Below are positions 62,530-64,000 of a DNA stretch of 64,000 bases, one piece after another; position 1 is the first letter of the stretch; every line of letters starts with the position of its first letter. The stretch spans positions 62,001-126,000 of the forward strand of contig JAZQFQ010000058.1 of assembly GCA_045539595.1 (NCBI GenBank), read 5' to 3'. Source of the stretch: SIG701 sp045539595 (GTDB lineage: Bacteria > Bacillota > Clostridia > Oscillospirales > CAG-272). A program made the position numbers and the translations under genes. The notes under the pieces are model-generated. The model made no database searches, was not told the DNA's origin, and saw only the letters and a program-made list of their open reading frames with translations.

Positions 62530-62946
62530 ATGAGAATCGCAATTACCTATGATAACGGGGACATCTTCCAGCACTTTGGTCACACCGAACAATTTAAGGT
62601 CTATGATGTTGACAACGGGGCAATTGTTGCTTCGCAGGTCGTTGATACCAACGGCAGCGGTCATGGTGCGCTGGCAGGTGTTCTTTCCGCACTGAACGCA
62701 GATGTGCTGATTTGCGGCGGCATTGGCGGTGGCGCGCAGATGGCATTGGCACAGGCTGGCATCAAGCTGTACGGCGGTGTCTCTGGCAATGCGGATGCCG
62801 CTGTTGCTGCTTTTCTGAATGGCAAGCTGGATTTCAATCCAGATGTACGGTGTAATCATCACGACCATCATCATGGGGAAGACCGCGTATGCGGCGATAA
62901 TGGATGCGGCAGTCATAGCTGCGGCGACCACCATTGCCACGAATAA
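62530..62946 (+). CDS. NifX/NifB-like iron-molybdenum cluster-binding protein with His/Cys tail
   Basis: A 138-residue protein: the first 100 residues are a dinitrogenase iron-molybdenum cofactor-binding fold (IAITYDNGDIFQHFGHTEQF, LICGGIGGGAQMALAQAG). The last 30 are rich in His and Cys (NHHDHHHGEDRVC and SHSCGDHHCHE), an obvious metal-binding tail. GAGG lies nine bases before the ATG. No nitrogenase genes are near, so the role is likely general iron-sulfur or metal handling. Confidence 0.85.
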   Translation: MRIAITYDNGDIFQHFGHTEQFKVYDVDNGAIVASQVVDTNGSGHGALAGVLSALNADVLICGGIGGGAQMALAQAGIKLYGGVSGNADAAVAAFLNGKLDFNPDVRCNHHDHHHGEDRVCGDNGCGSHSCGDHHCHE

Positions 62947-62966
62947 ATAGAACAAAACAAAAAACT

Positions 62967-63031
62967 AAGAGCCGCAGTTCAAACGATAGAACTGCGGCTC
63001 ATTCACATTATTCGTATAACCCGTTATAACA
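62967..63031 (+). repeat. Island-flanking direct repeat R2
   Basis: Stem GAGCCGCAGTTC/GAACTGCGGCTC (62969-63000) followed by TTCGTATAACCCGTTATAACA (63011-63031), the counterpart of R1 at 58301-58363. It may be the terminator of the NifX-like gene as well. Confidence 0.65.
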
Positions 63032-63082
63032 TGGCAGAGGATAATTGGCTTCATATGTATTCCAGAAGATACATCCGATGAT

Positions 63083-63140
63083 AAAACCGCTGTATTTTTC
63101 ATCCTCGCAAGGATGGAGAGTACAGCGGTTTTGTATTTTC
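63083..63140 (+). terminator. Long hairpin after R2
   Basis: Twelve-base stem AAAACCGCTGTA/TACAGCGGTTTT (63083-63094 and 63121-63132) with an inner CATCC/GGATG hairpin, then TTGTATTTTC. The 63141-63279 remainder has no supported gene. Confidence 0.7.
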
Positions 63141-63279
63141 TAAGGAAGGGTGTCAAACTACATTTTACAGTTTGGGTAACATTTTCGAGGAAAATATGCG
63201 GGTGTCCAGAGGAATGCACTCCCTTGGCCTTGGGTTTCCAACAAGGGCGCAAGAGGTATATAAAAACCCGCCGCAGCGA

Positions 63280-64000
63280 TCAGCTCCCGAATCGTATTTT
63301 CTCCATATCCAACTCAAATGGAATCGTCAATTTCTTCGGAAGCTCACTCATGGAGAGTTTCATAATTTGACGGATTGCGATTATTGCAAAGACTTTCGAT
63401 CTGCTCAAATCGCCATCTGCCAGCTTCACAATCTGCGCTGTTCCGGCAGAAAAGTCAAAACGAATCTCTCCCCATTCATCGTCGTCGTTTGCATACCGAT
63501 GTACTGCTTTGTACTCGTATGCAGCGGCGGCGATTTTTTTGTTTTTCTCGATCAGCTTCAATTCCACGACACCGATAACACCGGCATCTACCAGATGTCC
63601 CGTCAGCTTGTCCAACGCTTTCTTGTACGCTCGCTCCGCACCGCTGGCTGTGCTGCCCTCGAACATGACAGCAAGATCTTCAAAGGTGGGGCGTTCCTCC
63701 CATGAGCCGACACGTCCGCAGGTCATGCAGATTGCATTACGCTTTTCAAGATAGGTCTGTTCTTTGAAACGGAGCTTGTCAAAGGCAGCCTGCACCGCAT
63801 CGGCACGAACACCGTTCCAGAGAATATCAGTATAGTTCCAACTATCGTCACGGGTCACATCCTCGCCCGTTTCCTCGCTGTCCTCGTCCTGCATGGTTGA
63901 GTAGAACGGAACACGGCTGCGGTTTTGTCTTGCAAGGGTCAGATACTCGGCGGCAGTTTCTTCGGTGCAATTCTGCTCGGCAGCATATTCGGCAATAACT
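63280..64000 (-). CDS. Protein of unknown function, N-terminus off the right edge
   Basis: The frame is open without stop from 63280 to the window edge; the visible part is about 239 residues. The beginning reads VIAEYAAEQNCTEETAAEYL then LARQNRSRVPFYSTMQ, then SWNYTDILWNGVRADAVQAAF and LEKRNAICMTCGRVG with FEDLAVMFEGSTASGAERAYKKALDKL, a helical, HTH-like pattern. I have a memory of similar proteins on conjugative elements of gut Clostridia, described as sigma-like, but cannot prove it here. Confidence 0.6.
   Translation of the reverse strand, partial: VIAEYAAEQNCTEETAAEYLTLARQNRSRVPFYSTMQDEDSEETGEDVTRDDSWNYTDILWNGVRADAVQAAFDKLRFKEQTYLEKRNAICMTCGRVGSWEERPTFEDLAVMFEGSTASGAERAYKKALDKLTGHLVDAGVIGVVELKLIEKNKKIAAAAYEYKAVHRYANDDDEWGEIRFDFSAGTAQIVKLADGDLSRSKVFAIIAIRQIMKLSMSELPKKLTIPFELDMEKIRFGS

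Noticed and set aside
62530..62946. Nitrogenase cluster
   Set aside because: The NifX-like protein has no nifHDK, nifE/N or true NifB nearby.

Overview
The window reads as chromosomal DNA of a low-to-mid GC, anaerobic, spore-forming Firmicute, most likely of class Clostridia. The grounds are a PolC-type replicative polymerase, the dnaG-rpoD pair, a spoIIGA-sigE sporulation pair, the MEP isoprenoid genes ispG and dxr, many strong SigA-like promoters with 16-17 bp spacers, and AGGAGG ribosome binding sites. No rRNA, tRNA or CRISPR array was seen. No complete insertion sequence or transposase was seen either.

Positions 1-12,000 hold a long minus-strand housekeeping block: rpsB-tsf (own promoter and terminator), then pyrH-frr-uppS-cdsA-dxr-rseP-ispG-polC, many joined by ATGA or TAATG overlaps. 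polC runs off the left edge. Next comes an orphan solute-binding lipoprotein, then dgt-dnaG-rpoD, hflX-yigZ, rpmE, spoIIGA-sigE and trmB, all on the minus strand. From about 23,000 the plus strand carries a DUF1700/DUF4097 envelope pair, a TSCPD protein, an SLH-GH25 cell-wall hydrolase, an RlmCD-type methyltransferase, and a tandem pair of DHH phosphoesterases fused in operon to surE.

Positions 29,800-39,870 are an accessory, more A+T-rich zone of lipoproteins and small membrane proteins. Two linked repeat phenomena appear there: a 19-bp leader repeat around a large lipoprotein, and a terminator-promoter module repeated four times in front of four consecutive genes, two of which are tandem paralogues. 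Positions 39,870-47,800 carry thymidine kinase, a PadR-DUF2812 operon with two palindromic operators, a MATE exporter, an acyl-ACP thioesterase and a complete Zur-ZnuACB zinc-uptake operon.

Positions 47,900-51,500 hold an XRE regulator and a four-gene ABC-transporter/LytTR/DUF3021 operon. Positions 51,700-57,600 hold an unusual export locus: two large ABC half-transporters, each with a long cytosolic N-terminal extension and a zinc ribbon, with a DUF1854 protein between them and a divergent small protein.

Positions 58,300-63,030 form a compact island of lower GC bounded by two related direct repeats. It has a FecCD-type ABC importer on one strand and a DUF134 regulator, a sirohaem sulfite/nitrite-reductase-like ferredoxin protein and a NifX/NifB-like metal-cluster protein on the other. 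The two arms share a perfect 42-bp palindrome that carries two face-to-face consensus promoters. This self-contained redox-metal module is, with the repeated promoter module and the DUF1854 exporter, the best candidate for an under-described system here. The right edge cuts a gene that may belong to a mobile or plasmid-type element.
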